Assembly (NCBI RefSeq): GCF_009765875.1
Contig: NZ_LMUP01000004.1
Coordinates: 124,001 to 188,000 of the forward strand
DNA: 64,000 bases
Direction: 5' to 3'
Source: Pedobacter sp. L105
Lineage (GTDB): Bacteria > Bacteroidota > Bacteroidia > Sphingobacteriales > Sphingobacteriaceae
A model generated the notes under the pieces. It saw only the letters and a list, made by a program, of their open reading frames with translations. It made no database searches and was not told the DNA's origin. Of the stretch, positions 1 through 7,834 are shown piece by piece. The position numbers were made by a program, and so were the translations under genes. Numbering within the stretch: position 1 is the first letter of the stretch; the number at the start of each line of letters is the position of its first letter.

Positions 1-276
1 CAATACGTTAGTCAGGTGTTTCTGCTTCATTAGCTCCATAATTTTCGGGAAAACCGTCATATGTGCACCCGACAGGATAGAAACACCAATGGCATCCACA
101 TCTTCCTGTAAAGCTGTATTGACAACCATTTCCGGAGTTTGCCGTAAGCCTGTATAAATCACTTCCATACCTGCATCACGCAGGGAAGAGGCGATCACTT
201 TTGCCCCCCGGTCATGCCCGTCGAGGCCAACCTTCGCCACTAAAATCCGTATAGGCCGATCTAATGTTTTGCTCAT
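1..276 (-). CDS. Cobalamin-binding (methylmalonyl-CoA mutase C-terminal type) protein, partial
   Basis: The reverse strand reads ATG at 276 and stays open to the window edge, giving 92 codons of an unfinished protein. It begins [20 protein letters not shown] and carries DGHDRG, the DxHxxG motif whose His is the lower axial ligand of cobalamin in methylmalonyl-CoA mutases, followed by a SILSGAH segment matching the conserved SxL region of the B12-binding Rossmann fold. The N-terminus starts directly in the B12 domain, so it is either a small stand-alone subunit (usually about 130 aa) or the start of a longer fusion; the remainder lies outside the window. It is divergent from glnS, with 79 bp between the two starts. 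Confidence 0.85.
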   Translation of the reverse strand, partial: MSKTLDRPIRILVAKVGLDGHDRGAKVIASSLRDAGMEVIYTGLRQTPEMVVNTALQEDVDAIGVSILSGAHMTVFPKIMELMKQKHLTNVL

Positions 277-327
277 AAAATATACCAATAGTCTATCGTA
301 AATGTAAGTAAATTAGCTCTTTTATGT

Positions 328-335
328 TAACTTTG
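328..335 (+). promoter_or_regulatory. Probable -7 box of glnS
   Basis: TAACTTTG fits the Bacteroidota -7 consensus TAnnTTTG and lies 20 bp before the glnS ATG. No clear TTG -33 box is seen at the usual distance, so the assignment is moderate. Confidence 0.45.
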
Positions 336-355
336 ACCATAAATTTACAGTTTTT

Positions 356-2017
356 ATGAGTGAGGAAAGATCATTGAACTTTATTGAAGAGATCATTGAA
401 AACGATTTAAATAGCGGAAAATACAAGACTTTAGTTACCCGTTTCCCCCCAGAGCCTAATGGATATTTGCATATCGGTCATGCTAAGGCGATTTGCCTGA
501 ATTTTGGGTTAACCCAAAAATACGGCGGTTACACCAACCTGCGATTCGACGACACAAACCCTGTGACGGAGAAAACAGAATATGTAGACAGTCAGCAGGA
601 AGATATCAAATGGCTGGGTTTTGAATGGAAAAATGAATTGTACACATCAGATTATTTTGATGCCCTTTATGATTTTGCCGTTACGCTGATAGAAAAAGGA
701 CTCGCTTATGTAGACAATGGCACAGCCGATGAAATTGCTGCGCTAAAAGGAACACCTACAGAACCGGGTACCGATAGTCCTTACCGGAACCGCAGCGTTG
801 AGGAAAACCTGGATTTGTTCCGCAAAATGAAAGCCGGCGACTTCGAAGACGGAACCTGCATCCTGCGTGCAAAAATTGATATGGCCAGCCCTAATATGAT
901 CATGCGTGATCCTATTATCTATCGTATTAAACATGCAGAACATCACCGCACCGGTAATAAATGGTGTATCTACCCAATGTACGATTTCGCACATGGCCAG
1001 AGTGACAGCATTGAGGAAATTACCCATTCTATCTGTACACTGGAATATGTTTCTCACCGTGAGCTCTACGACTGGTTTATTGCCCAATTGAATATTTTCC
1101 CTTCCCATCAATATGAGTTTGCACGTTTAAACTTGACCTATACGGTGATGAGCAAGCGTAAACTCCTGCAATTGGTTAATGAAAATGTAGTGGACGGATG
1201 GAATGATCCCCGCATGCCAACCATCAGCGGACTGAGAAGAAGAGGTTATACCCCGGAAAGTATCCGCGAATTTTGTGAAAGAATAGGTATTGCCAAAAGA
1301 GAAAACCTGATAGAACTCAGCTTACTGGAATTTTGTATCCGTGAGCACCTAAATAAAACAGCTAACCGGGTAATGGCGGTGCTTGACCCGATTAAACTAA
1401 TCATCACCAATTATCCAGAAGGAAAAACAGAAACCCTTATTGGTGAGAATAATCCTGAAGCAGAAGACAAAGGCGGTACCAGGGAAATTCCTTTCAGTAA
1501 TGAACTTTGGATTGAACGTGAGGATTTCATGGAAGAACCTGCAAAAAAATGGTTCAGACTGGCACCGGGTGCCATGGTGCGCTTAAAAAATGCCTATATC
1601 GTAAAGTGCGATGATTTCAAAAAAGATGCTGAAGGAAATGTTACTGAAATTCATTGCAGCTACATCCCTGAATCTAAAAGCGGGGAAGATACCAGTGAAA
1701 TTCATGTTAAAGGAACTATTCACTGGGTAAGTACTGCTCATGCAAAAACTGCTGAAATCAGGGTTTACGATAGATTATTCTCTGTAGAATCGCCTGATAA
1801 TGAAGAAGGGGATTTTAAAGATTACCTGAACCCTGACAGCAAGAAGGTAATTAAACAGGTATACATTGAGCCGTATCTGGCTAATGCCGATCTGGATTCA
1901 CGTTATCAGTTTATCCGTAAAGGTTATTATTGCCTGGATCAAGATTCTACACCTGACAATTTGGTTTTTAATCAGACAGTAGGGTTAAAAGATGCCTGGG
2001 CAAAAGCTAAAAAATAG
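356..2017 (+). CDS. glnS: Glutamine--tRNA ligase
   Basis: Class I aminoacyl-tRNA synthetase that charges tRNA-Gln with glutamine in the cytoplasm. The 553-aa product matches the usual length of bacterial GlnRS. The [15 protein letters not shown] segment contains the HIGH signature at residues 39-42, and VMSKRK (about 264-269) is the KMSKS-type loop. The second half (about 340-553) corresponds to the two anticodon-binding beta-barrels. The ATG lies 20 bp after a TAnnTTTG box. A large hairpin with a T-run starts about 36 bp after the stop and probably ends the transcript. Presence of GlnRS means glutamine tRNA can be charged directly rather than only through GatCAB. A discriminating GltX is encoded further along at 12.8 kb. 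Confidence 0.97.
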   Translation: MSEERSLNFIEEIIENDLNSGKYKTLVTRFPPEPNGYLHIGHAKAICLNFGLTQKYGGYTNLRFDDTNPVTEKTEYVDSQQEDIKWLGFEWKNELYTSDYFDALYDFAVTLIEKGLAYVDNGTADEIAALKGTPTEPGTDSPYRNRSVEENLDLFRKMKAGDFEDGTCILRAKIDMASPNMIMRDPIIYRIKHAEHHRTGNKWCIYPMYDFAHGQSDSIEEITHSICTLEYVSHRELYDWFIAQLNIFPSHQYEFARLNLTYTVMSKRKLLQLVNENVVDGWNDPRMPTISGLRRRGYTPESIREFCERIGIAKRENLIELSLLEFCIREHLNKTANRVMAVLDPIKLIITNYPEGKTETLIGENNPEAEDKGGTREIPFSNELWIEREDFMEEPAKKWFRLAPGAMVRLKNAYIVKCDDFKKDAEGNVTEIHCSYIPESKSGEDTSEIHVKGTIHWVSTAHAKTAEIRVYDRLFSVESPDNEEGDFKDYLNPDSKKVIKQVYIEPYLANADLDSRYQFIRKGYYCLDQDSTPDNLVFNQTVGLKDAWAKAKK

Positions 2018-2052
2018 AATTAATAGCCAGTAAAGATCACCTGGCTGCGCTG

Positions 2053-2140
2053 AAAAGGTGAGTATACTGTTTTCCGACTGCATAATGCTGCGCTGCGCTT
2101 GCAAGACGCTAGGTCGGAAAACAGTACACTCACCTTTTTT
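2053..2140 (+). terminator. Long hairpin with conserved 34-nt loop, 3' of glnS
   Basis: Left arm 2053-2078 (AAAAGGTGAG...TTTCCGAC) pairs with right arm 2113-2138 (GTCGGAAAAC...CACCTTTT) over 26 positions with one mismatch, and the right arm runs into six T's, as in an intrinsic terminator. The loop is 2079-2112 (34 nt). The reverse complement of this loop recurs with 32 of 34 identities in the hairpin at 2904-2996, whose stem sequence is different. Both hairpins lie in the sense orientation at the 3' end of the adjacent gene. The stem-loop is directly visible; the terminator role is inferred. Confidence 0.85.
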
Positions 2141-2240
2141 GTAGATCATCCATTGTATGGAGCCTATAGCGCAGTGGCATTGCAGATCGCAAAATTGTAA
2201 TGAACCTCATGACGAAATCTTAAATTAGGAATATCTTTTC

Positions 2241-2835
2241 CAGTTTCTTTTCGGAGAACCTATCGCCTGGTAAAAGAGAAAGAAGAACAGTTAAACGGCT
2301 CATATGAAGAGTTCTACAGCAAGAGATATCTTGTTTAGTCTTTTATACAAAGGCCTGCAGCATTGTGAAATAGAAAGATCAAATACCAAGTGGCTCTTAT
2401 AAAGAAATTTATAGCAAAGGATACCGTATATAGTCTTTTATACAAAGGCATGCAGCATTGTAAAATAGGAAGATCAAATACCAACTGGATCTTATAAAGA
2501 AATTTATAGCAAAGAATACAGTATTTAGTCTTTTATACAAAGGCCTGCAGCATCGTGAAATAGGAAGATCGGAAAAAATTTAAATGGCTCTTATGAAGGG
2601 ATCTATAACACGGGAATATTTATTTTTTTGTTAGAGCAATGTAGCCTTGTGATTACGAAAATCATGTATCAACTGGATCTTATAAAGAAATTTATAGCAA
2701 AGAATACAGTATTTAGTCTTTTATACAAAGGCCTGCAGCATTGTAAAATAGAAAGATCGGAAAATTTGAATGGCTCCTATAAGGAATCTATAACAAGAGA
2801 TATTGTATTTCGTCTTTTGTATAGAAACCTATAAC
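2241..2835. repeat. Tandem array of about six 95-bp units
   Basis: The anchor AGTCTTTTATACAAAGGC starts new units at 2337, 2432, 2527 and 2715, with a diverged anchor at 2811, so the period is 94-96 bp. The unit starting near 2621 is degenerate in its first half. Shared segments are TGCAGCATTGT, AATAGRAAGATC and CTTATAAAGAAATTTATAGC. The two outermost edges (2241-2270 and 2811-2835) resemble each other (TATCGCCTGG and TATAACCTGG). Stops occur in every frame of the array and 95 is not a multiple of three, so it is not a protein repeat. The array is AT-rich and sits between two inverted hairpins. Confidence 0.85.
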
Positions 2836-2903
2836 CTGGGGGTATTGGAAATTTACGGCGCTTTGTAGCACGGTGGGCTGGGATATCCCTATAGTAAAAT
2901 CTT

Positions 2904-2996
2904 AAAAAAAATGGTGTATGCTCTATTTCGGCCTAGCGTCTTGCTAGCGCAGCGCCGCATTATGCAGCCGAAATAGAGCATACACCATTTTTTAAG
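2904..2996 (-). terminator. Long hairpin with conserved 34-nt loop, 3' of the amidase gene
   Basis: Left arm AAAAAATGGTG...TTTCGGC (to 2932) and right arm GCCGAAATAG...CACCATTTTTT (from 2967) pair perfectly over about 27 bp. The flanking CTTAA/TTAAG extends the stem if two extra A's on the left bulge out. The loop 2933-2966 is 34 nt long, exactly as in the hairpin at 2053-2140, and is its reverse complement with two differences. Read on the minus strand it follows the amidase stop codon and ends in a T-run, so it probably terminates that gene. Confidence 0.85.
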
Positions 2997-3025
2997 CGAA
3001 GCCAGATGATCTAACAGATCTCCAA

Positions 3026-3859
3026 CTACATATATTTCCTATACAAATTAAACAGGATCATTGTATCAGACTGCGTCAATACAGGACTGATATCAGTTTG
3101 CACGAAATGACGCTTAAAAGCGATAATAGCAGCATGCATATCCCGAACATCATAACCTATGATGCGCAGGGCGATAGCCGTGTCAAACTCCGGCGGCGGG
3201 ATCTGCAGCACATCATCATACCACAATCCGAAGCCCCTGCCCGCAAGCACCTTCCATGGGAACTTATTCGGGTCGGTTTTACGTTTTGGAGCAATATCAG
3301 AGTGTCCGATAAAATTTTGCGTAGGGATGTTGTATTTCTTCTTCAGCGTAGTTAAAAGCGCCATCAGGCTATTGATCTGGGCATCAGAATAAGGTTCGTC
3401 TCCATTATTATCCAGTTCAATGCCTAAAGAACATGAATTGAGGTCGGTTTCATTTCCCCACCTGGCAACACCAGCGTGATTGGCCCTTAAATAATCGTTC
3501 ACCATATGCACCACTTTGCCGTCTCTTCCAATCACATAATGTGCACTGGTTTCAGTAGATTTCAGCAAAAATGTTTTTATCGTCTGGTCGGTTGAAGTTT
3601 GTGCCGTATGATGGATAATCACATAATTGGGCTTTCGGATACCAAAATTCACAGATCCGATAAAGGATTGCTGATCCAGACTGACAGAATCCACTACCTG
3701 GCCTTCCGGCGGATCAGCTTTTAAGGTATTTCCAAAGGTTTTGGCTTGTTCTTTGTAAATCTTATTTGTAGCCGCATATTTGTTTGTGGAACAGGCAGCA
3801 AGAAAAAATAAAGGAACACAGAGCATCCATTTGTTTTTCCAATTAAAATGTTGTTTCAT
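3026..3859 (-). CDS. N-acetylmuramoyl-L-alanine amidase, lipoprotein
   Basis: Predicted zinc amidase of the Amidase_2/PGRP (AmiD-like) family that cleaves the MurNAc-L-Ala bond of peptidoglycan. The N-terminus is a lipoprotein signal (hydrophobic 12-22, lipobox LAAC with Cys23), so it should be anchored in the envelope. IIHHTAQ at about 81-87 supplies the first Zn ligand, ANHAGVARW near 130 the second, and GHSDIAPKRKTDPN near 187 the third region plus the catalytic Lys/Asp, all in the order typical of the fold. The C-terminal 60 residues resemble the helical tail found in AmiD-type enzymes. Length 277 aa fits. It is divergent from the M49-like lipoprotein gene, with 115 bp between starts. Its 3' end is marked by the conserved-loop hairpin. 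Confidence 0.9.
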   Translation of the reverse strand: MKQHFNWKNKWMLCVPLFFLAACSTNKYAATNKIYKEQAKTFGNTLKADPPEGQVVDSVSLDQQSFIGSVNFGIRKPNYVIIHHTAQTSTDQTIKTFLLKSTETSAHYVIGRDGKVVHMVNDYLRANHAGVARWGNETDLNSCSLGIELDNNGDEPYSDAQINSLMALLTTLKKKYNIPTQNFIGHSDIAPKRKTDPNKFPWKVLAGRGFGLWYDDVLQIPPPEFDTAIALRIIGYDVRDMHAAIIAFKRHFVQTDISPVLTQSDTMILFNLYRKYM

Positions 3860-3974
3860 AGCAGTAAATATAAACGGTTAAATTACTACTATTTATATAA
3901 ATGAGCCGGAAACAGTTAAACTTTATGCCCGGCTTATAATTTTTCCTAATTTAGTTGCGTTATAAAAAATTACC

Positions 3975-5654
3975 ATGAACAATTTCACTAAAGCTTCCTT
4001 ATTTTTTGTAGGATGCTCTATTATCGCAGGCCTGGGATCCTGCACTGACACTTCCGAAAAAAAGACGAATAAAACGGAAAAACCAAACGTAGCCAAGGAT
4101 AGCTTACAGGTTTATGTACACAGCAGGGTAGGCCTTTATGAGCCTGTAAAACTCACAACGAACCTCAACGCACTGAGCGCAAATCAGCGAAAAGTACTTC
4201 CTTTACTGATAGAAGCAGCCGGAATCATGGACGAGCTGTTCTGGAAACAAACCTATCCGCAGCGCGACAGCCTGATTGCTGCTACAAAAGATGAAAGAAC
4301 AAGAAATTTTATAAAAATAAACTATGGCCCCTGGGACAGGTTAAATAACGACAAACCTTTTATTTCAGGAACCGGAACAAGACCTGAGGGAAGTACTTTT
4401 TATCCTGCCGGAATGACCAAATCCGAACTTGAAAAATCAAGCCTGAAAGATAAATTCAATCCCTACAGCATCATTCAGAAAGACGCCAAAGGAAACCTGT
4501 CTGCTGTTCCTTATCATGTGTTGTTTGCTGCTGAATTACAAAGGGCTTCAGCCCTGCTTAAACAAGCGGCATTACAGGCAGATGACCCTGGATTTAAAAA
4601 ATATCTTAACCTTCGGGCCGATGCCTTAACCTCGGATGTGTACGGTCCAAGCGACTACGCCTGGCTGGATATGAAAAACAATACGCTGGATATCATTATC
4701 GGGCCCATTGAAAATTATGAAGACAAGCTATTCAATGCCCGTACTTCCTTTGAGGCTTATGTGCTGGTAAAAGACAAAGTATGGAGCAAGCGCCTGGCCA
4801 AATACGTAAGCCTGCTGCCCGAATTACAAAAAGGGCTTCCTGTAGCAGCAAAATACAAAAAGGATACGCCGGGCACAGATTCAGAGCTAAACGCCTACGA
4901 TGTGGTTTATTACGCAGGAAATTGTAACGCAGGCTCTAAAACCATTGCTGTCAACTTACCCAATGATGAGGTGATCCAGCAGCAAAAAGGTACGCGCAGG
5001 GCACAGCTGAAAAATGCCATGAAAGCAAAATTTGATAAGATCCTGCTGCCGGTTTCTAAAGAACTGATCGACAAAGACCAGCAGAAATATGTAAATTTTG
5101 ATGCCTTTTTCACGAATGTTATGTTTCATGAAGTAGCTCATGGCTTAGGTATCAAAAAGACTATTACGGGTAAAGGATTTGTAAAAACAGCCCTTAAAGA
5201 ACAGTTCAGCTGGCTGGAAGAAGGCAAAGCGGATATACTCGGTATCTATATGGTTACAGGACTGCTGAAAAAGAGAGAACTTACCGGTGATGTAAAAGCC
5301 TACTATACAACCTTTATGGCAGGTATCCTGCGCTCTGTGCGTTTCGGCGCGTCCGATGCACATGGACAGGCAAACATGCAATGCTTCAACTTCTTCAAAC
5401 AAAAGGCAGCATTTATACGCAATGCAAACGGAACCTATAAAGTGGACTTCGTTAAATTTGAGACTGCAATGAATGCCCTAAGTAATGTTATTCTAACCCT
5501 TCAGGGCAACGGAGATAAAGCTGCTGTAGAAAAAGCGCAGAAAGAGAATGCAAATATTACTCCGGAGTTGCAGTCGGATCTGGACCGCCTAAGCAAAAAA
5601 GGAATCCCTGTGGACATTGTTTTTGAACAGGGAGTAGATATACTCGGAATGTAG
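3975..5654 (+). CDS. Dipeptidyl-peptidase III-like zinc peptidase, lipoprotein
   Basis: 559-aa secreted lipoprotein: hydrophobic signal at 9-21 ending in a lipobox-like GLGSC. The catalytic centre is HEVAH at residues 385-389, followed 26 residues later by LEEGKADILG, which corresponds to the second motif (EExxAD) of the DPP III (M49) superfamily. Classical M49 enzymes have HExxGH with a one-residue insertion; this protein has an ordinary HExxH, like the DPP III-related domain that is often annotated 'Zn-dependent hydrolase' in Bacteroidota. Substrate is not predictable from the sequence. It is a single gene: the following gene is convergent, 13 bp away, with only a short AACCC/GGGTT inverted repeat between them. 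Confidence 0.8.
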   Translation: MNNFTKASLFFVGCSIIAGLGSCTDTSEKKTNKTEKPNVAKDSLQVYVHSRVGLYEPVKLTTNLNALSANQRKVLPLLIEAAGIMDELFWKQTYPQRDSLIAATKDERTRNFIKINYGPWDRLNNDKPFISGTGTRPEGSTFYPAGMTKSELEKSSLKDKFNPYSIIQKDAKGNLSAVPYHVLFAAELQRASALLKQAALQADDPGFKKYLNLRADALTSDVYGPSDYAWLDMKNNTLDIIIGPIENYEDKLFNARTSFEAYVLVKDKVWSKRLAKYVSLLPELQKGLPVAAKYKKDTPGTDSELNAYDVVYYAGNCNAGSKTIAVNLPNDEVIQQQKGTRRAQLKNAMKAKFDKILLPVSKELIDKDQQKYVNFDAFFTNVMFHEVAHGLGIKKTITGKGFVKTALKEQFSWLEEGKADILGIYMVTGLLKKRELTGDVKAYYTTFMAGILRSVRFGASDAHGQANMQCFNFFKQKAAFIRNANGTYKVDFVKFETAMNALSNVILTLQGNGDKAAVEKAQKENANITPELQSDLDRLSKKGIPVDIVFEQGVDILGM

Positions 5655-5667
5655 TAAACCCTATGGG

Positions 5668-6036
5668 TTAAGCTGGAAGATGTTTCAAAATAATATTTTC
5701 CAGCTCCTGAATATCAAACGGTTTTGATAAATAGCCATCAGCTCCGGCCTGATCTGCGAGAGACATCACATCATTGTTAGCAGAGAAATAGATTACAGGA
5801 ATATTCTTTAGCACCTCATGCGTTTTTAGCTCCCTGGTGGCCTCAATACCTCCTACGTCAGGCAACCAGTTATCCATGAAAATAATATCCGGTATATAGG
5901 CTGAAACCTGGTCGATGATATTATTTGAAGTAGAAGAGGTTTTAATTTCATAACCAGCATCTTCCAGAATAAAAGTACACAATTCCAGTATGTCAGTATT
6001 ATCATCAAAAATGAACACTTTTTTTTGCTCAATCAT
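5668..6036 (-). CDS. Single-domain response regulator (CheY-like)
   Basis: 122-aa receiver domain without an output domain. Asp11/Asp12 form the acidic pocket, Asp55 in IIFMDNWLPD is the phospho-acceptor, a Ser in VIYFSAN takes the Thr/Ser position, and the Lys of YLSKPF near 105 completes the set. It is the last gene of the minus-strand signalling cluster, 11 bp after cheB. As a stand-alone receiver it may act as phosphate sink or signal carrier for the hybrid kinase upstream. It could also partner other kinases; the sequence does not decide this. Confidence 0.9.
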   Translation of the reverse strand: MIEQKKVFIFDDNTDILELCTFILEDAGYEIKTSSTSNNIIDQVSAYIPDIIFMDNWLPDVGGIEATRELKTHEVLKNIPVIYFSANNDVMSLADQAGADGYLSKPFDIQELENIILKHLPA

Positions 6037-6047
6037 TACAAATCCTT

Positions 6048-6611
6048 TTAGGACAACAAATTTATAAATTCTGCCATATCTTCAATGCGTAAAATAGAAT
6101 CTATTTTTACGTGTATAGAAGCCTGCTCTGGCATATAAGCAACCTGTGCGGTGGCGGGATCCTGAATAATAGCAGTTCCGCCCCAGGCTTTAACACTTTT
6201 CAGCCCGTTTACCCCATCAGCATTAGATCCGGATAACAACAAACAGACTAACTTTTCGCGGTATACCTCAGCGGCAGTCTGAAAAGTAACATCTATCGCC
6301 GGACGGGAATAGTTGACTTTTTCTGAATAATCCAGGGAAAAAGTGCGGTCCTGTTCAATCAGTGTATGGTAATCGGAAGGCGCGATATAAACGGTGCCCG
6401 CAACAATAGGCTCCTTTTCATTTACTTCCTTAACGAATAATCTGGTCCGGCCGGAAAGTAATTCGGGTAAAAGCGAATCTGTACCGTGTTTCCTGTGGAT
6501 CACAATGATCACAGGGAAGCTCAGCGAAGTGCTAAGCAGGGGCAGCACCTTCAGTAATACATCAAGGCTTCCTGCGGAGCCGCCAATAATTAGCGCATCA
6601 CACTTTCCCAT
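6048..6611 (-). CDS. cheB: CheB-type protein-glutamate methylesterase
   Basis: Methylesterase domain of CheB without the N-terminal receiver found in enterobacterial CheB. The catalytic triad is visible: Ser in GGSAGS, His in IHRKHG and Asp in GSNADGV. The frame is open from 6629, but ATG at 6611 is preferred: its A is shared with the TGA of cheR (TGATG coupling), and GGAGGAAGG lies shortly upstream. This gives 187 aa. Translational coupling to cheR implies balanced production of methyltransferase and methylesterase. No methyl-accepting chemoreceptor or CheA/CheW gene is in the window, so the methylated substrate may be elsewhere or may be the large sensor kinase itself. The latter idea is inference. 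Confidence 0.9.
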   Translation of the reverse strand: MGKCDALIIGGSAGSLDVLLKVLPLLSTSLSFPVIIVIHRKHGTDSLLPELLSGRTRLFVKEVNEKEPIVAGTVYIAPSDYHTLIEQDRTFSLDYSEKVNYSRPAIDVTFQTAAEVYREKLVCLLLSGSNADGVNGLKSVKAWGGTAIIQDPATAQVAYMPEQASIHVKIDSILRIEDMAEFINLLS

Positions 6612-7438
6612 CAGCTCACCTTCCTCCATATTTTCTCTGCAGGGACCCTTTTATAATTTTGTGAGATTGGCGAGAAATCCAGCGTTTCCTTTGTCCCAAG
6701 GGCCAGGTAGCCCAGGCCCTCCAGGCTATCATCAAATAGACGTAACACCTTATGCTGCAGATCGCGGTCAAAATAGATCAGCACATTACGGCACAAGATC
6801 AATTGAAATTCATTAAAAGAGTGATCTGAAACCAAGTTGTGCGTGGAAAAAATGATCTTTTTTTTCAGTTCCTCACTAAACTTCGCCAGCGAATAATTTG
6901 CCGTATAATAACTGGAAAACTCCTCTGTACCCCCGGATAAAATGTAATTTTCCGAATATTGTTTCATCTGGCTCATAGCAAACATTCCCTGTGCTGCCTT
7001 TTCCAATACCGATGGATTCAGATCTGTTGCATAGATCAAGGATTTATGCAACAAATTCAATTCCTTCAGAATAATAGAAATCGAATAGGCCTCTTCACCC
7101 GTTGAACAGCCGGCAAGCCAGATCCGGATTAAGGGATAAGTGCCTAACTTAGGAAGTACAACGTCTCTGAGTGTCCTGAAAAACACAGGATCCCTGAACA
7201 TTTCGGTCACATTAACGGTGATCTGCTCTACAAAACGTTTAAAATAAAAAGAATCATTATTAATCCTGTACCTGAATTCGGCAAAACTCAGCGCTTTGTC
7301 CAATGAATAAAGGCGCAATATCCTTCTTTTGATAGATGCTTTAGAATATCCTGTAAAATCATATCCATACTGCTCCAGGAGGTCGGCCAGTAAGACCTCC
7401 ACTTGCACATCACTAATTACAGGTAATTCCAGGTTCAT
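6611..7438 (-). CDS. cheR: CheR-type protein-glutamate O-methyltransferase
   Basis: 275-aa SAM-dependent methyltransferase. An N-terminal helical CheR_N domain (about 1-65, with YGYDFTGYSKASIKRRI) is followed by the methyltransferase core: IWLAGCSTGEEAYSI is the SAM-binding loop, YATDLNPSVL contains the ribose-binding Asp, and ILCRNVLIYFD is the characteristic CheR motif near the end. It starts directly after the preceding receiver gene (no gap to the stop at 7439) and overlaps cheB by one base. The family normally methylates glutamates of chemoreceptors, but CheR/CheB pairs are also common in non-chemotaxis kinase clusters. Confidence 0.92.
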   Translation of the reverse strand: MNLELPVISDVQVEVLLADLLEQYGYDFTGYSKASIKRRILRLYSLDKALSFAEFRYRINNDSFYFKRFVEQITVNVTEMFRDPVFFRTLRDVVLPKLGTYPLIRIWLAGCSTGEEAYSISIILKELNLLHKSLIYATDLNPSVLEKAAQGMFAMSQMKQYSENYILSGGTEEFSSYYTANYSLAKFSEELKKKIIFSTHNLVSDHSFNEFQLILCRNVLIYFDRDLQHKVLRLFDDSLEGLGYLALGTKETLDFSPISQNYKRVPAEKIWRKVS

Positions 7439-7810
7439 CTATATATATTTTACCAGCAAATCCGTCAAACTATCTACATTGATGGGTTTAGAAACATAGC
7501 CAACGGCACCTGCATTTAAACATCTCTCCCGGTCGCCAAGCATCGCCTGTGCGGTAACGGCTATCACGGGTATATCTTTCAGCTCCGGGTCCAGGCTCAT
7601 CCTGGCCATGGCCTGATAACCATCCATACCCGGCATCATCATATCCATCAGTACAACGGCAATATCTTTTTGCTCTTCCATCAACTGTATCCCCTCTTCT
7701 CCGCCAATAGCTGAAAGACATTGATACCCTTTTGCTTTCAGCACCGCTGTTAAAGCAAAAATATTACGGTTATCGTCATCTATGATCAGTACTTTTTTCT
7801 TATTCTCCAT
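7439..7810 (-). CDS. Single-domain response regulator
   Basis: 123-aa receiver: acidic pocket Asp11-13, phospho-acceptor Asp56 in VLMDMMMPGMDGY, Thr in AVTAQ and Lys in YVSKPI. It is strikingly similar to the third receiver of the neighbouring hybrid kinase (shared patterns DDDxRNIF, VLMDMMMPxMDGY, GDREKC/GDRERC and YxSKPxxVD), which suggests that one arose from the other by duplication. It lies 24 bp downstream of the hybrid kinase and directly abuts cheR. Confidence 0.92.
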   Translation of the reverse strand: MENKKKVLIIDDDNRNIFALTAVLKAKGYQCLSAIGGEEGIQLMEEQKDIAVVLMDMMMPGMDGYQAMARMSLDPELKDIPVIAVTAQAMLGDRERCLNAGAVGYVSKPINVDSLTDLLVKYI

Positions 7811-7834
7811 ATCAACTAAAACAGGATAATTTTT

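Larger units (their letters stand above)
2018..3025. other. 1-kb intergenic block between convergent genes
   Basis: This stretch separates the 3' ends of glnS and the amidase gene. It contains hairpin 1 (2053-2140), the 95-bp tandem array (2241-2835) and hairpin 2 (2904-2996). No convincing gene is present: the longest open frame, 2628-2834, lies wholly within the repeat array and shows no recognisable protein. Confidence 0.8.

Noticed and set aside
2628..2834. A 68-codon open frame in the glnS-amidase gap
   Set aside because: It lies entirely within the 95-bp tandem array, has no recognisable protein and no start context; repeats shift frame every unit.
2241..2835. CRISPR array
   Set aside because: Units are 95 bp repeats end to end without unique spacers, and no cas gene is present.
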